Notes: generated by a model from the letters alone, not told the origin. A stretch of 64,000 bases of DNA from Sphingomonas sp. KRR8 (GCF_023559245.1 NZ_CP097462.1:2662001-2726000), one strand, 5' to 3'; numbered from the stretch's first letter, positions 33,123-42,243 are shown. Numbers and translations are program-made.

Positions 33123-34154
33123 CTACTCCGCGGCGGCGAGCGTCTGGATCTGCTGCCGCTGGCCGGTGAAGGCGAACATCGGTGCCTCGCGCAACTGGTC
33201 GGCGAAGTAGGCCGTGGTGGCCACCAGGCCGTCCTGCAGCGCGACCTTGGGCTCCCAGCCGAGCAGTTGCGAGGCATGGCCGATATCGGGCTTGCGCCGC
33301 TTGGGATCGTCCTCCGGCAGCGGCTCGCGGACGATCGGGCTGAGGCTTCCGGTCAGGGCGACGACGCGCTCAACCAGATCCGAAATGGTCAATTCATTGG
33401 GGTTGCCGAGATTGACCGGTCCCGGCTGCGGTCCGCCATGCGCCGCCAGCCGCAGGATGCCTTCGACCAGATCGTCGACATAGCAGAAACTGCGGGTCTG
33501 CTCGCCATCGCCGTAGATGGTGATCGGCGCACCCGACAGCGCCTGGCAGATCACGTTGCTCACCACCCGCCCGTCCTTGGGGTCCATGCGCGGGCCATAG
33601 GTGTTGAAAATCCGGACCACGCGAACGTCGGCTCGACCGAGCCGGTCGAAGTCGAACGCCAACGTCTCGGCGGCGCGCTTGCCTTCGTCATAGCAGGCGC
33701 GCGGGCCCGTGCAGCTGACCGCGCCACGATAGTCCTCGCGCTGGGGATGCACCTCGGGATCGCCATAAACCTCGCTGGTGGAGGTCAGCAGGATTCGCGC
33801 GCCGTGCCGCTCGGCAAGCCGAAGGAGGTTGCGGGTTCCAAGCACGTTGGTGAGCATCGTATGCTCGGGGTCCGCCTGATAATGCGGCGGCGAAGCGGCG
33901 CAGGCGGCGTTGAAGATGTGGCTGAACGGGCTGAGCGTCAGCGCCGTTGGCAGCTCGTCGATGATGTCGGCTTGCACAAACGTCAGTCGCTCGTGTCCAG
34001 CCAGGTGGGCAATGTTCTCCGAACGGCCGGTCTGGAGATTGTCGACCACCACCACTTCCGCCCCAGCCTCGAGCAGCCGGTCGACCAGGTGCGAGCCGAT
34101 GAAGCCGGCACCGCCAGCAACCAGAGCTCGGCGGAATAGGGCGTCGGTGGTCAT
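33123..34154 (-). CDS. UDP-glucuronate decarboxylase-like NAD-dependent epimerase
   Basis: A 343-residue extended SDR. NAD-binding GGAGFIGSHL, then ACAASPPHYQADP, TSTSEVYGDP, and the active-site stretch GPRACYDEGKRAAETLA with the catalytic Tyr and Lys, followed by RIFNTYGPRMDPKDGRVVS. This combination is the signature of UDP-xylose synthase (UXS), which converts UDP-glucuronate to UDP-xylose. Other UDP-sugar SDRs are possible. ATGA overlap with the upstream glycosyltransferase. Within the operon it should supply an activated pentose. Confidence 0.92.
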   Translation of the reverse strand: MTTDALFRRALVAGGAGFIGSHLVDRLLEAGAEVVVVDNLQTGRSENIAHLAGHERLTFVQADIIDELPTALTLSPFSHIFNAACAASPPHYQADPEHTMLTNVLGTRNLLRLAERHGARILLTSTSEVYGDPEVHPQREDYRGAVSCTGPRACYDEGKRAAETLAFDFDRLGRADVRVVRIFNTYGPRMDPKDGRVVSNVICQALSGAPITIYGDGEQTRSFCYVDDLVEGILRLAAHGGPQPGPVNLGNPNELTISDLVERVVALTGSLSPIVREPLPEDDPKRRKPDIGHASQLLGWEPKVALQDGLVATTAYFADQLREAPMFAFTGQRQQIQTLAAAE

Positions 34155-35239
34155 GCAAGTTCCTTCTCTGCGGTGGCGGTCCGCTGGGCGGCTTCGACCA
34201 GATGCTCTTCAAGCTCCTGCGCGCGGTGATCGGCGGTGTGGGCGGCGAGCACTCGGGCTCGCGCCGCCTCGCCGATCGCCCGCGCGCGCTCGGCGGTGAG
34301 GCCAGCAAGGGCAGCGATCACGTCCTCGGTCGACCGGGCGAGCAGGATCTCGCTGCCCGGGGCGAAGAGCTGGTCCAAGCCGTCCCAAACGTCCGAGATC
34401 ACCGGCGTGGCGCAGGCCGCGGCCTCGAACAGGCGAACCGACGGAGACCATCCGGCGGCGATCATGTCGGCGCGGGTGACGTTCAGCGTGAAGCGGCTGG
34501 CGGCGTAGAAAGCAGGGTGGTCGGCCGGCGCCACATGGTCGATCCGCTCGACATTAGTCGGCCAGTCGATGCTGGACGGATATTGCGGCCCGGCCACGCA
34601 GAAGCGGCGCTCGGGAAGCGCACGCGCAGCGGCGTTGAGCAGCTTCTCGACGGTCGGCTGGCGGTCGTCGCTGTAGGTGCCTAGGTAGGAAAGGTCCCAG
34701 CGGCGGGGCACGTCCATCGGTCGGTACCGTTCCGAATCCACCGAGCAATAGAGCGGACGCGCGGCGGGGCTGCCGTAGCGCTGCCCAATCCGGCGGAGGG
34801 TAGGGCCGCCGGTGAAACTCAGGTAAACGTCGAAGCCGGGGATGACCTCGGGCGAGAGATACTCGAAGTCGCCGCGCTCCAGCTTCGCGAGCGTGACCGG
34901 CGTGTCGATGTCGTAGAAGCTGGTGACGCCCCGTGCGCGAGCCTGGACGAAGCGGGCGACCTCCACGCCCTGAGGCACGTAGGAGCCGACCATCACCGCG
35001 TCGGCAGCGACGATCTCACCCGACCAGCGCTCGAGGTCATCGAGGCTGCTATAATATTCGAGCCGGCAATAAGCGGGGTCGGCAAGGTCGCGGTGATCGC
35101 GGTACCAGGGCACATCCCGCTCCAGGAACATTATGTCGTGTCCCCGGCGCGCGAAGGCTTCGAGCAGGGCGCGAAAGGTGGTGGCGTGGCCGTTGCCCCA
35201 AGCGGACGAAAGCGACAGGCCGAGAACGACGAGCTTCAT
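34151..35239 (-). CDS. CgeB-like glycosyltransferase
   Basis: A 362-residue predicted glycosyltransferase. The N-terminus MKLVVLGLSLSSAWGNGHAT starts a GT-B Rossmann domain with a following R-RGHDI-x-F-x-E-x-D pattern; the C-terminal domain contains WDLSYLGTYSDDRQPTVEKL and the late stretch GWSPSVRLFEAAACATPVIS, where the EAA-x-x-x-P region binds the sugar nucleotide. This layout matches the CgeB/DUF3880-like group. It overlaps its neighbours by 4 bp on both sides. It is paralogous to the next gene upstream. Donor and acceptor are unknown. Confidence 0.85.
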   Translation of the reverse strand: MKLVVLGLSLSSAWGNGHATTFRALLEAFARRGHDIMFLERDVPWYRDHRDLADPAYCRLEYYSSLDDLERWSGEIVAADAVMVGSYVPQGVEVARFVQARARGVTSFYDIDTPVTLAKLERGDFEYLSPEVIPGFDVYLSFTGGPTLRRIGQRYGSPAARPLYCSVDSERYRPMDVPRRWDLSYLGTYSDDRQPTVEKLLNAAARALPERRFCVAGPQYPSSIDWPTNVERIDHVAPADHPAFYAASRFTLNVTRADMIAAGWSPSVRLFEAAACATPVISDVWDGLDQLFAPGSEILLARSTEDVIAALAGLTAERARAIGEAARARVLAAHTADHRAQELEEHLVEAAQRTATAEKELA

Positions 35240-36330
35240 GCGGCGACCAGCTCCCGCTTGGCGGCAAGGGCTTGGCGGATGACCCGGTCGGCCTCCACGC
35301 CGCGGCGTTCGTACGTGTGTTCGGCAAGCACGCGGGCCAGCGCGTTCTGCCCGATCGCGCGGGCACGCTCCGGCGTCAGCTGGCCGAGCAGGTCGGCGAC
35401 ATCCTGTCCGTCGCGGGCGACCAGCACTTCCAGGTTCGGCGCAAGGAACTGCTCGATGCCTTCCCAGGCGTCGGTGATCAGGCAGGCGGCGGCACCGGCC
35501 GCCTCGAACACCCGGGTTGCCGGGGAGAAGCCGATGTTGGCCATGCTGTCGCGGGCGACGTTGAGGACGGCCAGGGGTGTGCAGTTGAACGCATTGTGGT
35601 CAGCGGTGCCGACATGGCCGATGGCCGTGACGTTCGCGGGCATCCCCTTGTCGTGCCAGCCGTTGCCGCCAAGCAGGAATCGCTTGCCGGTTGAGAGGGC
35701 GGCGGCACGAAGGAAGAACTCTTCTACCCGCGCTTCACGGTCGGGCAGGCGATTGGCGAGGAAGGCGAGGTCGCTCGCGAAGCGCGGCTCCGACGGGACG
35801 GGGTGATGGGTTGCTGGGTCGAGGGCGTTGTAGATGGGGATGCATTCGCGCGCACCCATCGACCGGTACTTGTTCACCACCGGCGGACCGCCACCGTAAG
35901 TCAGGACCAGATCAAACTCCGGCAGGCGGCGACGGAGCGGGTGGTCGGGCGCGCCTTCCAGTTCCTCCAGGGTCGCGGCAGCGTCGACGTCCCAGTAAAT
36001 CCTGAGCGCGTCGCGACGCGAACAGTCGAGCACACCGTGCAGCAGTTCCTCGTCGAACACGCCGACCCCACTGGCCTTGACGACGACGTCGGCGGCGGCC
36101 GCTTCGGCAAGGACGCGGGCACAAGCGTCGGGTGTCGCTTCATAGACGTCGACCCGGGCGTAGGCGGGCGGCTCGATGTCACGATGCTGCTGCCGTTCGA
36201 ACGCGTCTGGTTCGTAGAAGGTGATGTCGTGGCCATGCCGCGCCAGCTGGCTCAGCACGCCGCGATAATATGTGGCGGCGCCGTTCCAGTAGGAGCTGAG
36301 CAGGGACGAACCATAGAAGGCGAGCTTCAT
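35236..36330 (-). CDS. CgeB-like glycosyltransferase
   Basis: A 364-residue GT-B-type protein, clearly related to the gene at 34151. It opens with MKLAFYGSSLLSSYWNGAAT and RHGHDITFYEPDAFERQ, and the C-terminal domain has LAFLANRLPDREARVEEFFL and GFSPATRVFEAAGAAACLIT. The frame is open to 36555, but the ATG at 36330 overlaps the upstream stop in the operon's ATGA style and begins the Rossmann fold, so the longer N-terminus is not used. Probably adds one sugar of the operon's product. Confidence 0.86.
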   Translation of the reverse strand: MKLAFYGSSLLSSYWNGAATYYRGVLSQLARHGHDITFYEPDAFERQQHRDIEPPAYARVDVYEATPDACARVLAEAAAADVVVKASGVGVFDEELLHGVLDCSRRDALRIYWDVDAAATLEELEGAPDHPLRRRLPEFDLVLTYGGGPPVVNKYRSMGARECIPIYNALDPATHHPVPSEPRFASDLAFLANRLPDREARVEEFFLRAAALSTGKRFLLGGNGWHDKGMPANVTAIGHVGTADHNAFNCTPLAVLNVARDSMANIGFSPATRVFEAAGAAACLITDAWEGIEQFLAPNLEVLVARDGQDVADLLGQLTPERARAIGQNALARVLAEHTYERRGVEADRVIRQALAAKRELVAA

Positions 36331-37430
36331 GCGGCGACTTTCTCCGGGGCAAGCTGGGCGACGATGCCGAGCAGCTGTTCGGCCCGATGGGCGCAGCTGT
36401 GGCGGGCGCGGATCGTGGCGAGACCGTGCGCCGCAAGCTGGGCGCGCAAGGCCGGATCGGCGGCAAGGGCCCGGAGCCGCGCGGTCATTTCCTTGCCCGT
36501 GGCGGCGACCAGATAATCCTCGCCGGGGGTGAAGAGATGTTCGCTGTCGTCCCATGGCGCGCTGACCAGCGGGATTCCGCAGGCGAGCGCCTCGAAGACG
36601 CGGATCGTCGGAATGCCGGGCAGGACGGTCGAATAGAAGCGGCGCGGCACGTGCATGGTGGCGAGGTGACGAGCGAACACTTCCGGCGCGCTGGCGTTGG
36701 GCAGCCAGCCGCGGAAGTTCACGCCATACCGGTCGAGAAGCGCGAGCGCCTCGTCAGGATAGCGGACGCCATAGATGTCGAGCCGAAGGCCGGCGTCGCG
36801 AGCAGGTCTGAGGAGATACTCCTCGATCTCGGCGGTCCGCTCGCCATCGCCCCAATTTCCGATCCAGACCAGGCCAGAGCGGTTCCCTTCATGGGCGGGC
36901 GGGTGGAAATGGCGCGTATCGGCGGCTTCGTGGAAGGTCCACACCCGCTTACCCCAACCCCAGCGCCGATAAACTTCGCTCAGCGTCTCACCGAACGCGA
37001 GAACGCCATCGTAGCCGGACAAGTCAAAGGCGCGGATGGCATCGGGGTCGCTGACGGCGCGGTGATGCGTGTCGTGGAACAGCAGGGTGAAGCGGCCGCC
37101 GCGCGCGCGGACGCTTCCGATAGACGCGACCAGCGCCGGCTCGTTCCACTCGTGAACGATGACGAGGTCAGCATCGCCGAGCAGTACTTGAGCGTCGGTG
37201 TTCGGGTCGTAAACGGTGGCCGAAAGATCGGGATAGGCATCCTGCCAGGCGGCAAGGCCCGTCTCGCCATTGTCCTGGATCAGGTTCTGGAGGCTCCACG
37301 CGCCGCGCGGCTCAAGCGCGCGGACCTCATGGCCGCGCGCCTGCAACTCACGCAGGAGGCCGCGCAGGAAGTGGGCGTTGCCGTGATTCCAGCAGCTCTG
37401 CAGGGAGTGGGTCAGATAGGCGATCTTCAC
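36327..37430 (-). CDS. Glycosyltransferase, CgeB-like
   Basis: A 367-residue GT-B-type protein. The N-terminus is MKIAYLTHSLQSCWNHGNAH, then RGHEVRALEPRGAW. The C-terminal donor domain includes SGLVWIGNWGDGERTAEIEE and the sugar-nucleotide region IPTIRVFEALACGIPLVSAP. The start is GTG 37430, overlapping the preceding stop as GTGA; the ORF is open far upstream, but that part lies in antisense of another gene. It is the third member of the CgeB-like trio. Confidence 0.86.
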   Translation of the reverse strand: MKIAYLTHSLQSCWNHGNAHFLRGLLRELQARGHEVRALEPRGAWSLQNLIQDNGETGLAAWQDAYPDLSATVYDPNTDAQVLLGDADLVIVHEWNEPALVASIGSVRARGGRFTLLFHDTHHRAVSDPDAIRAFDLSGYDGVLAFGETLSEVYRRWGWGKRVWTFHEAADTRHFHPPAHEGNRSGLVWIGNWGDGERTAEIEEYLLRPARDAGLRLDIYGVRYPDEALALLDRYGVNFRGWLPNASAPEVFARHLATMHVPRRFYSTVLPGIPTIRVFEALACGIPLVSAPWDDSEHLFTPGEDYLVAATGKEMTARLRALAADPALRAQLAAHGLATIRARHSCAHRAEQLLGIVAQLAPEKVAA

Positions 37431-38518
37431 GCCGCCGCCCTCCGCTCGCGGCCAAGCAGGCTGTTGTAGTGGGTCAGCATGGCACGAGCGGTCGCCTGCG
37501 GGGAAAAGCGGGTCGCGCGGGTTCGCGCCGCATCGCCGAAGCGGCGGGCCTCGTCCTCGCCCGTCAGGCGCTCCACCGCGGCGGCGATCTGCTCGGCGGT
37601 GTCGGCGAACAGAGCCGCGCCGTCCCACAGTTCGCGGAAGGTCGGAATGTCGGACAGGACCAGCGGGCAGCCGGCCTGCGCCGCCTCCAGCACCGACAGG
37701 CCGAACGGCTCGTAACGCGCCGGCGATACGAAGATCGGGCGCTTGGACAGCAGGGCGGTCAGCGTGCTCTCGTCGACCTGTCCAAGCGCCTCCGCGTGAC
37801 GCAACTGGATCGCGGCTCCATTGGGTCCCTCGCTTGCTCCGGCGGCCCGGAACGGCAGGGCGGTAAGGGCGGCGGCCTGGTCGAAGGTCGCGATGTTCTT
37901 GCCCTCGTCCCACAGGCGTCCGGTGGTGAGGACGAATCCTCCCGGAGCAATCTCGCTGCCGGCGGTCAGCGGAACTCGACCGTTTGGCACGTCAATCGGC
38001 GCATGCTTGAGGCCATAGGTGTCGCGCAGCGCGGTGGCGAAGGACCGGCTGGGCGCCGCGAGCAGGTCGGAACGGCGAAGGCCCTCGGTCGCAAGGTCAC
38101 GGCGCCAGGCGAGGTCGGCCGGGAGGGATCCGGACCTGATTGCCGACCACCAGGTCGCCACGCAGCTGTGCACCACGGTGATGACAGGGACGGGATAGCT
38201 GGCGAGAGCGAGCGCGGGAGCATGGATCTGGACCAGGTCCGCCCCGCTTTGCTCCGCCAGCAGGGCAAGTGCGTTGGCGGCAGCTCGGACCTCTTCGGCG
38301 CTCCCGGCGGTCCAGTCGAGCGGGAGACCCGTGTCGATCAGCTGGAGACCCGGGATGGCGGCCGCGGCGTCGAGCTGTTCGGCGTTGGGAGCCGGACCGA
38401 GCACGGCGAGCAGAACGACCATGTCGTCCTGCGCCGCGACTTCCCGGGCGAGGTCCAGCGAATAGGTCCAGACCCCACCAACCGCATCCGTGGTCAGCAG
38501 CAGGCGCCGGCGGATCAC
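37427..38518 (-). CDS. Glycosyltransferase family 4-type enzyme
   Basis: A 363-residue GT-B enzyme with the GT4 hallmarks: an opening LLTTDAVGGVWTYSLDLARE with the Gly-rich acceptor loop, the GFVLTTGRLWDEGKN junction and the retaining motif YEPFGLSVLEAAQAGCPLVL, where E-x7-E contacts the donor. GTG 38518 overlaps the upstream epimerase stop. Retaining GT4 enzymes use NDP-sugars made by epimerases like those upstream. Acceptor unknown. Confidence 0.9.
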   Translation of the reverse strand: MIRRRLLLTTDAVGGVWTYSLDLAREVAAQDDMVVLLAVLGPAPNAEQLDAAAAIPGLQLIDTGLPLDWTAGSAEEVRAAANALALLAEQSGADLVQIHAPALALASYPVPVITVVHSCVATWWSAIRSGSLPADLAWRRDLATEGLRRSDLLAAPSRSFATALRDTYGLKHAPIDVPNGRVPLTAGSEIAPGGFVLTTGRLWDEGKNIATFDQAAALTALPFRAAGASEGPNGAAIQLRHAEALGQVDESTLTALLSKRPIFVSPARYEPFGLSVLEAAQAGCPLVLSDIPTFRELWDGAALFADTAEQIAAAVERLTGEDEARRFGDAARTRATRFSPQATARAMLTHYNSLLGRERRAAA

Positions 38519-39600
38519 GCCGAAACCGCCATTCGGGGCGCCTCGCACAGCGCCAGGCCGCGCTCCTCCGCCAGCCAGGCGGCGAGGTCGGCGACGCCGT
38601 CTTGCCAGCTCCGCGGCTTGGGCAGGCTCAGGGTTTCGCGGGCGAGGTTCGCGTCAGCCACGAAGTAGCGCTGGTCACCCGCGCGCCAGTCTTCGAACGA
38701 GAGTTGCGGCTGACTTCCGGTAACGTCCCCGATGTGGGCGAGCAGCTGGCGCAGCGACACGGCGTTGTCGGGCCCGCCGCCAAGATTGAAGGCGTGGCCC
38801 TTGATTGCCTCGATGTTGCGCCAGGCGGCCATGTAGGCGTCCACCGCATCGCGAACATCGAGGATATCGCGGACCTGGTGCCCGTCGCCGTACAGCGTGA
38901 TCGACTTTCCTTCGAGCGCGCGGATCAGGAAGTGCGCGACCCAGCCCTGATCTTCGGTGCCCATCTGCCGCTGGCCGTAGATGCAGCTCATTCGAAGCAC
39001 CGCCGTCGGCAGGTCGAAGCTGCGGGCATAGTCGAGGACATATTGGTCCGCCGCGCCCTTGGAGCAGCCATAGGGAGTGTGGAAATCGAGCGGGCGACTT
39101 TCCGGGATGCCGCGCTTGCGCACAATGGCGTCGACCGGCTCGTAGCGATCGCCGGCCAGCCGGAATTCCAGATCGGCAAGGTCTCCGTACACCTTGTTGG
39201 TGGAAGCGAAGATCACCGGAATGCGGCGGCCCGACAGTCGCACCGCGTCGAGCAGGTGCAGCGTACCGCGTACATTGATGTCGAAGTCTTCGCGTGGATC
39301 GACCAGTGACGTGGTCACCGCCACCTGCGCCGCCATGTGGAAAACGGCCTTTGCCTGTCCGACGGCGGCGGATAGCGCGTCCTCGTCCCGCACGTCGCCG
39401 TGGGTGAAGGCAATCCTGTCGCCGTGGCGGCCTTGCAGCCAATCGAGGTTGCGCTCCACGCCCGGGCGGGAAAGCGCGTCGAACAGGTGAACCTGATGAC
39501 CTTCGCTGGCCAGCCGGTCGGCGATGTTGCTTCCAATAAAGCCCGCGCCGCCGGTGACGAGGACGCTCTGGCGGCCGAACAACGCGCCGCGCCCGGTCAC
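38515..39600 (-). CDS. NAD-dependent epimerase, CDP-paratose 2-epimerase-like
   Basis: A 361-residue extended SDR with NAD-binding VLVTGGAGFIGSNIADRL, the catalytic FHTPYGCSKGAADQYVLDYA (Tyr and Lys), and IFASTNKVYGD. The TNKVYGD motif is characteristic of CDP-paratose/tyvelose 2-epimerases, where UDP-galactose-type enzymes have SSxxVYG. LRMSCIYGQRQMGTEDQGWV also fits. GTG 39600 overlaps the next upstream stop (GTGA). It should invert one centre of an activated sugar; the exact nucleotide is not clear. Confidence 0.88.
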   Translation of the reverse strand: MTGRGALFGRQSVLVTGGAGFIGSNIADRLASEGHQVHLFDALSRPGVERNLDWLQGRHGDRIAFTHGDVRDEDALSAAVGQAKAVFHMAAQVAVTTSLVDPREDFDINVRGTLHLLDAVRLSGRRIPVIFASTNKVYGDLADLEFRLAGDRYEPVDAIVRKRGIPESRPLDFHTPYGCSKGAADQYVLDYARSFDLPTAVLRMSCIYGQRQMGTEDQGWVAHFLIRALEGKSITLYGDGHQVRDILDVRDAVDAYMAAWRNIEAIKGHAFNLGGGPDNAVSLRQLLAHIGDVTGSQPQLSFEDWRAGDQRYFVADANLARETLSLPKPRSWQDGVADLAAWLAEERGLALCEAPRMAVSA

Positions 39601-40712
39601 GCGACCAGCCCCCGGGCTTCGAGTTCCCCCTTGGCCTGATCGACCCGGTCGACAGCCGTTTGCTGCGCGACCCATTCCGCGAGTTCGGCCAAGCCCTCCT
39701 CGAAATCCTTGATAGCGCGGAAGTTCAGCTTGTCGGCGGCGAGAGAGGTGTCGCAGAAGCAATGGCGGATGTCGCCGATGCGGGTCTTGCCGACGATCTC
39801 GGGGTCGAGGCCCTCCTTGTTCATCGCTCGGGCGAGGCTCTGCGCCACCTGCTTGACGGAGCGGTCATTGCCCGAGCCGATGTTGAACACGCCGCCCGCC
39901 GCCCGCGGCAGCTCGAGAGAGTCCGCGAACGCCCGGGCCACGTCGCCGACATAGACGAAGTCGCGGCGCTGCTCGCCATCCTCGAAGATGACCGGCCGCT
40001 GGTTGTTGAGCAGGCGCGAGGAGAAGATCGCCAGCACCCCGGTGTAGGGATTGGAAAGCGCCTGGCCCGGACCATAGACGTTGAACAGGCGCAGGCAGAC
40101 GCCTTCCATGCCGTAGGCGCCGGCCATGATGAGCGTCGTGCGCTCCTGCACATATTTGCCAAGCGCATAGATGCTGGCGAGGTTCGGCTGCTTCCATTCG
40201 GGGGTCGCGACCGGGGTCAGCGGATGACCGCGCCAGTCGAGCGGATCCCAGCTCTGGTCTTCGGACGTACGCGGCGCACGTTCCGCGTTCTGGACGAACT
40301 CGCCGCCGGCATCACGATAGAGACCTTCGCCGTAGATGCTCATCGAACTGGCGGTGACGATCCGGCGCACGGGCTGGTCGATCAGCTTCTCGGTGAGGAC
40401 GGCGGTGCCGACGTCATTGACGCTGGTGTAGCGCTCGACCGCGTACATGGATTGCCCTACCCCGACCTCGGCGGCGAGGTGGATCACGCTGTCCACGCCC
40501 TTGAGCGCGCGGGTGACCGCATCTCCGTTGCGGACGTCGCCGCGGATCAATTCAACCTCGGCTGGAAGGTCTTCGGGCCGCTCGCAATCGCCGTGAACCT
40601 GCTCGATCAGGCTGTCGAGAACCCGCACCCGATGCCCTCGGGCAAGCAACTCTTTGCAAACAAAGCGCCCTATAAAGCCGGCGCCGCCGGTAACCAGAAC
40701 TGTTTCGCTCAC
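39597..40712 (-). CDS. NAD-dependent epimerase, dTDP-rhamnose 4-epimerase-like
   Basis: A 371-residue extended SDR with VLVTGGAGFIGRFVCKELLA, IVTASSMSIYGEGLYRDAGG, the active-site ASIYALGKYVQERTTLI and LRLFNVYGPGQALSNPYTGV. The SSMSIYGEG and GQALSNPYTGVLAIF stretches are what I recall of the WbiB/Tll dTDP-L-rhamnose 4-epimerase branch. The start is GTG 40712 with AGGGGAAG seven bases upstream; the frame upstream is not used. It is the first gene of the eight-gene minus-strand operon, read from the promoter region at 40713-40852. Confidence 0.88.
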   Translation of the reverse strand: MSETVLVTGGAGFIGRFVCKELLARGHRVRVLDSLIEQVHGDCERPEDLPAEVELIRGDVRNGDAVTRALKGVDSVIHLAAEVGVGQSMYAVERYTSVNDVGTAVLTEKLIDQPVRRIVTASSMSIYGEGLYRDAGGEFVQNAERAPRTSEDQSWDPLDWRGHPLTPVATPEWKQPNLASIYALGKYVQERTTLIMAGAYGMEGVCLRLFNVYGPGQALSNPYTGVLAIFSSRLLNNQRPVIFEDGEQRRDFVYVGDVARAFADSLELPRAAGGVFNIGSGNDRSVKQVAQSLARAMNKEGLDPEIVGKTRIGDIRHCFCDTSLAADKLNFRAIKDFEEGLAELAEWVAQQTAVDRVDQAKGELEARGLVA

Positions 40713-40762
40713 GGAATTACTTCCCCTGCAGCGGTTACGCATCTCATTCGTTGAGGCGGGAG

Positions 40763-40787
40763 AATGATCCTTCTTCATCTTTGTTCC
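40763..40787 (-). promoter_or_regulatory. GGAAC-N16-CATT promoter element for the minus-strand operon
   Basis: On the minus strand GGAAC (40787-40783), 16 bases, then CATT (40766-40763). This is one mismatch from the alphaproteobacterial general-stress (EcfG) consensus GGAAC-N16/17-CGTT. It lies about 50 bp before the GTG at 40712. Confidence 0.5.
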
Positions 40788-40806
40788 CTGCAACTGCTCG
40801 ATTGAA

Positions 40807-40831
40807 GGAACAAAGCTTCAACGGCTCTGTT
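40807..40831 (+). promoter_or_regulatory. GGAAC-N16-TGTT promoter element for the plus-strand operon
   Basis: GGAAC at 40807-40811, 16-base spacer, TGTT at 40828-40831, again one mismatch from the EcfG consensus. A start about 7 bases later would leave a leader of about 15 bases with AAGAAGGG before ATG 40853. Confidence 0.5.
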
Positions 40832-40852
40832 ATCGAACCGAAACAAGAAGGG

Positions 40853-41449
40853 ATGGCGACTCTGTCTACGGCTCGCTTACTTGAATCCTCGGCACATTTA
40901 CTTGTACGGCACTGTCGACATGCCGACGTTGGCGACCGGTTGACCGGGCGCGGCGAGGATGGCGGCCTGACACAGGTCGGGCAGGTGGAGGCCGCCGCGC
41001 TGGCCGACCAGCTGGCCGTCGAGCCGGTCACCGCTGTCTACGCGAGCCCGCGTCGTCGCACCCGCGAAACCGCCGCCGCCATCGCCGACCGGCATGGCCT
41101 TACGGTGCGGGTCGTCGATGCTCTTGATGAGGTCGATTTCGCGGCCTGGACCGGGCAGCGCTTCGGCGACCTCGACGGGCAGCCCGCATGGGACCAGTGG
41201 AATCGTGAACGGGCAACGGCGCGGGTCCCGGGCGGCGAGAGCATGAGCGAAGCGCTGGAGCGCGCGCGGGCATTCATTGAAACGGTCCCCGCGCACGGGA
41301 CCGTGGTGTTCGTCACCCATTGCGACATCATCCGGGCGCTGCTGTGCTGGCGGGACGGGCGTTCGCTCAACCAGATCTTCGATTATGACGTGCCGCCCGC
41401 GTCGGTCACGCCGCTCCGCCTGCGCGCGCTGGCAGAGGTGGCCGCATGA
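40853..41449 (+). CDS. Histidine phosphatase family protein
   Basis: A 198-residue member of the phosphoglycerate-mutase-like superfamily. The phosphorylated histidine lies in LLVRHCRHADVGDRLTGRGE, where the common RHG is RHC-R-H. Also visible are VYASPRRRTRETA, GGESMSEALERARAF and VVFVTHCDIIRALLC with the second catalytic histidine. I start at ATG 40853 (GAAGGG just upstream). First gene of the plus-strand operon; its stop overlaps the methyltransferase start (ATGA-type overlap at 41446). The substrate is probably a sugar or cyclitol phosphate. Confidence 0.9.
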   Translation: MATLSTARLLESSAHLLVRHCRHADVGDRLTGRGEDGGLTQVGQVEAAALADQLAVEPVTAVYASPRRRTRETAAAIADRHGLTVRVVDALDEVDFAAWTGQRFGDLDGQPAWDQWNRERATARVPGGESMSEALERARAFIETVPAHGTVVFVTHCDIIRALLCWRDGRSLNQIFDYDVPPASVTPLRLRALAEVAA

Positions 41450-42243
41450 ACGTCGCGACCGCTTCCCGGCCCCTGGACCGGGCCGCAATCGAAGCACGAG
41501 TGAAGGAGCTTGGGCCCTGGTTTCACGACCTTGACCTGAACGGCGTCCGGACCTGCCCGGATCATTTCCTGTTCAACTATCCGGCCGGCAAGTTCGCCAA
41601 GTTCGCGCATGTCGTTCCGGCTGAGCTGACGGGCAAGAGCGTCCTCGACATCGGCTGCAACGCGGGCTTCTACAGTTTCGAGATGAAGCGTCGCGGTGCC
41701 TCCCGCGTGCTCGGCATCGATCATGATGAGCGCTACCTCGCGCAGGCGCGTTTCGCGGCCGAGGTGCTGGGGTTCGATGACGTCGAGTTCAGGCTTGGCG
41801 AAGTGTGGGACGTCGGCTCACTCGGTGAGCGGTTCGACATGGTCATCTTCATGGGTGTCCTCTACCACCTGCGTCACCCGCTGCTGGCACTGGACCTCAT
41901 CCGCGAGCATGTGGCGGGCGACCTCATGCTCTACCAGTCGCTGACCGCCGGCTCGACCGCCGAGCCTGACGTCCAGCCCGACTATGAATTCTTCGAAGGC
42001 GTGCAGGCGCTGGCGCAGGATGGCTGGCCGCTGATGCACTTCGTCGAGCGCAGGCTTGCCCACGACCCGACCAACTGGTGGGTGCCCAACAAGGCCTGCA
42101 ACGCGGCAATGGTCCGCTCGGCCGGCTTCGACATCGTCGAGCAGCCCACCGACGACGTCATCCTGGCGCGGGTCAGCGCCGAACCGGTGCGCCATGGGGG
42201 CGCCGTCTATCCAGCCAAGAATGCACGGGGAGCAGCGACTTGA
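41446..42243 (+). CDS. CmoB-like SAM-dependent methyltransferase
   Basis: A 265-residue class I methyltransferase. SAM-binding motif I is SVLDIGCNAGFYSFEMKRRG, the acidic end of strand 2 is GIDHDERYL, and FDMVIFMGVLYHLRHPLLAL is the motif IV-post I region. The N-terminal FHDLDLNGVRTCPDH resembles the CmoB/mo5U34 methyltransferase-like group; late PTNWWVPNKACNAAMVRSAG also fits. Given its neighbours it more likely methylates (or carboxymethylates) a small glycoside than a tRNA. Stop overlaps the next TTG start. Confidence 0.88.
   Translation: MNVATASRPLDRAAIEARVKELGPWFHDLDLNGVRTCPDHFLFNYPAGKFAKFAHVVPAELTGKSVLDIGCNAGFYSFEMKRRGASRVLGIDHDERYLAQARFAAEVLGFDDVEFRLGEVWDVGSLGERFDMVIFMGVLYHLRHPLLALDLIREHVAGDLMLYQSLTAGSTAEPDVQPDYEFFEGVQALAQDGWPLMHFVERRLAHDPTNWWVPNKACNAAMVRSAGFDIVEQPTDDVILARVSAEPVRHGGAVYPAKNARGAAT

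Noticed and set aside
31501-40712. Ordinary O-antigen or capsule cluster
   Set aside because: No Wzx, Wzy, Wza-type, ligase or polyprenyl-phosphate glycosyl-1-phosphate transferase gene is present; the company of inositol-phosphate synthase and an importer argues for a different product.
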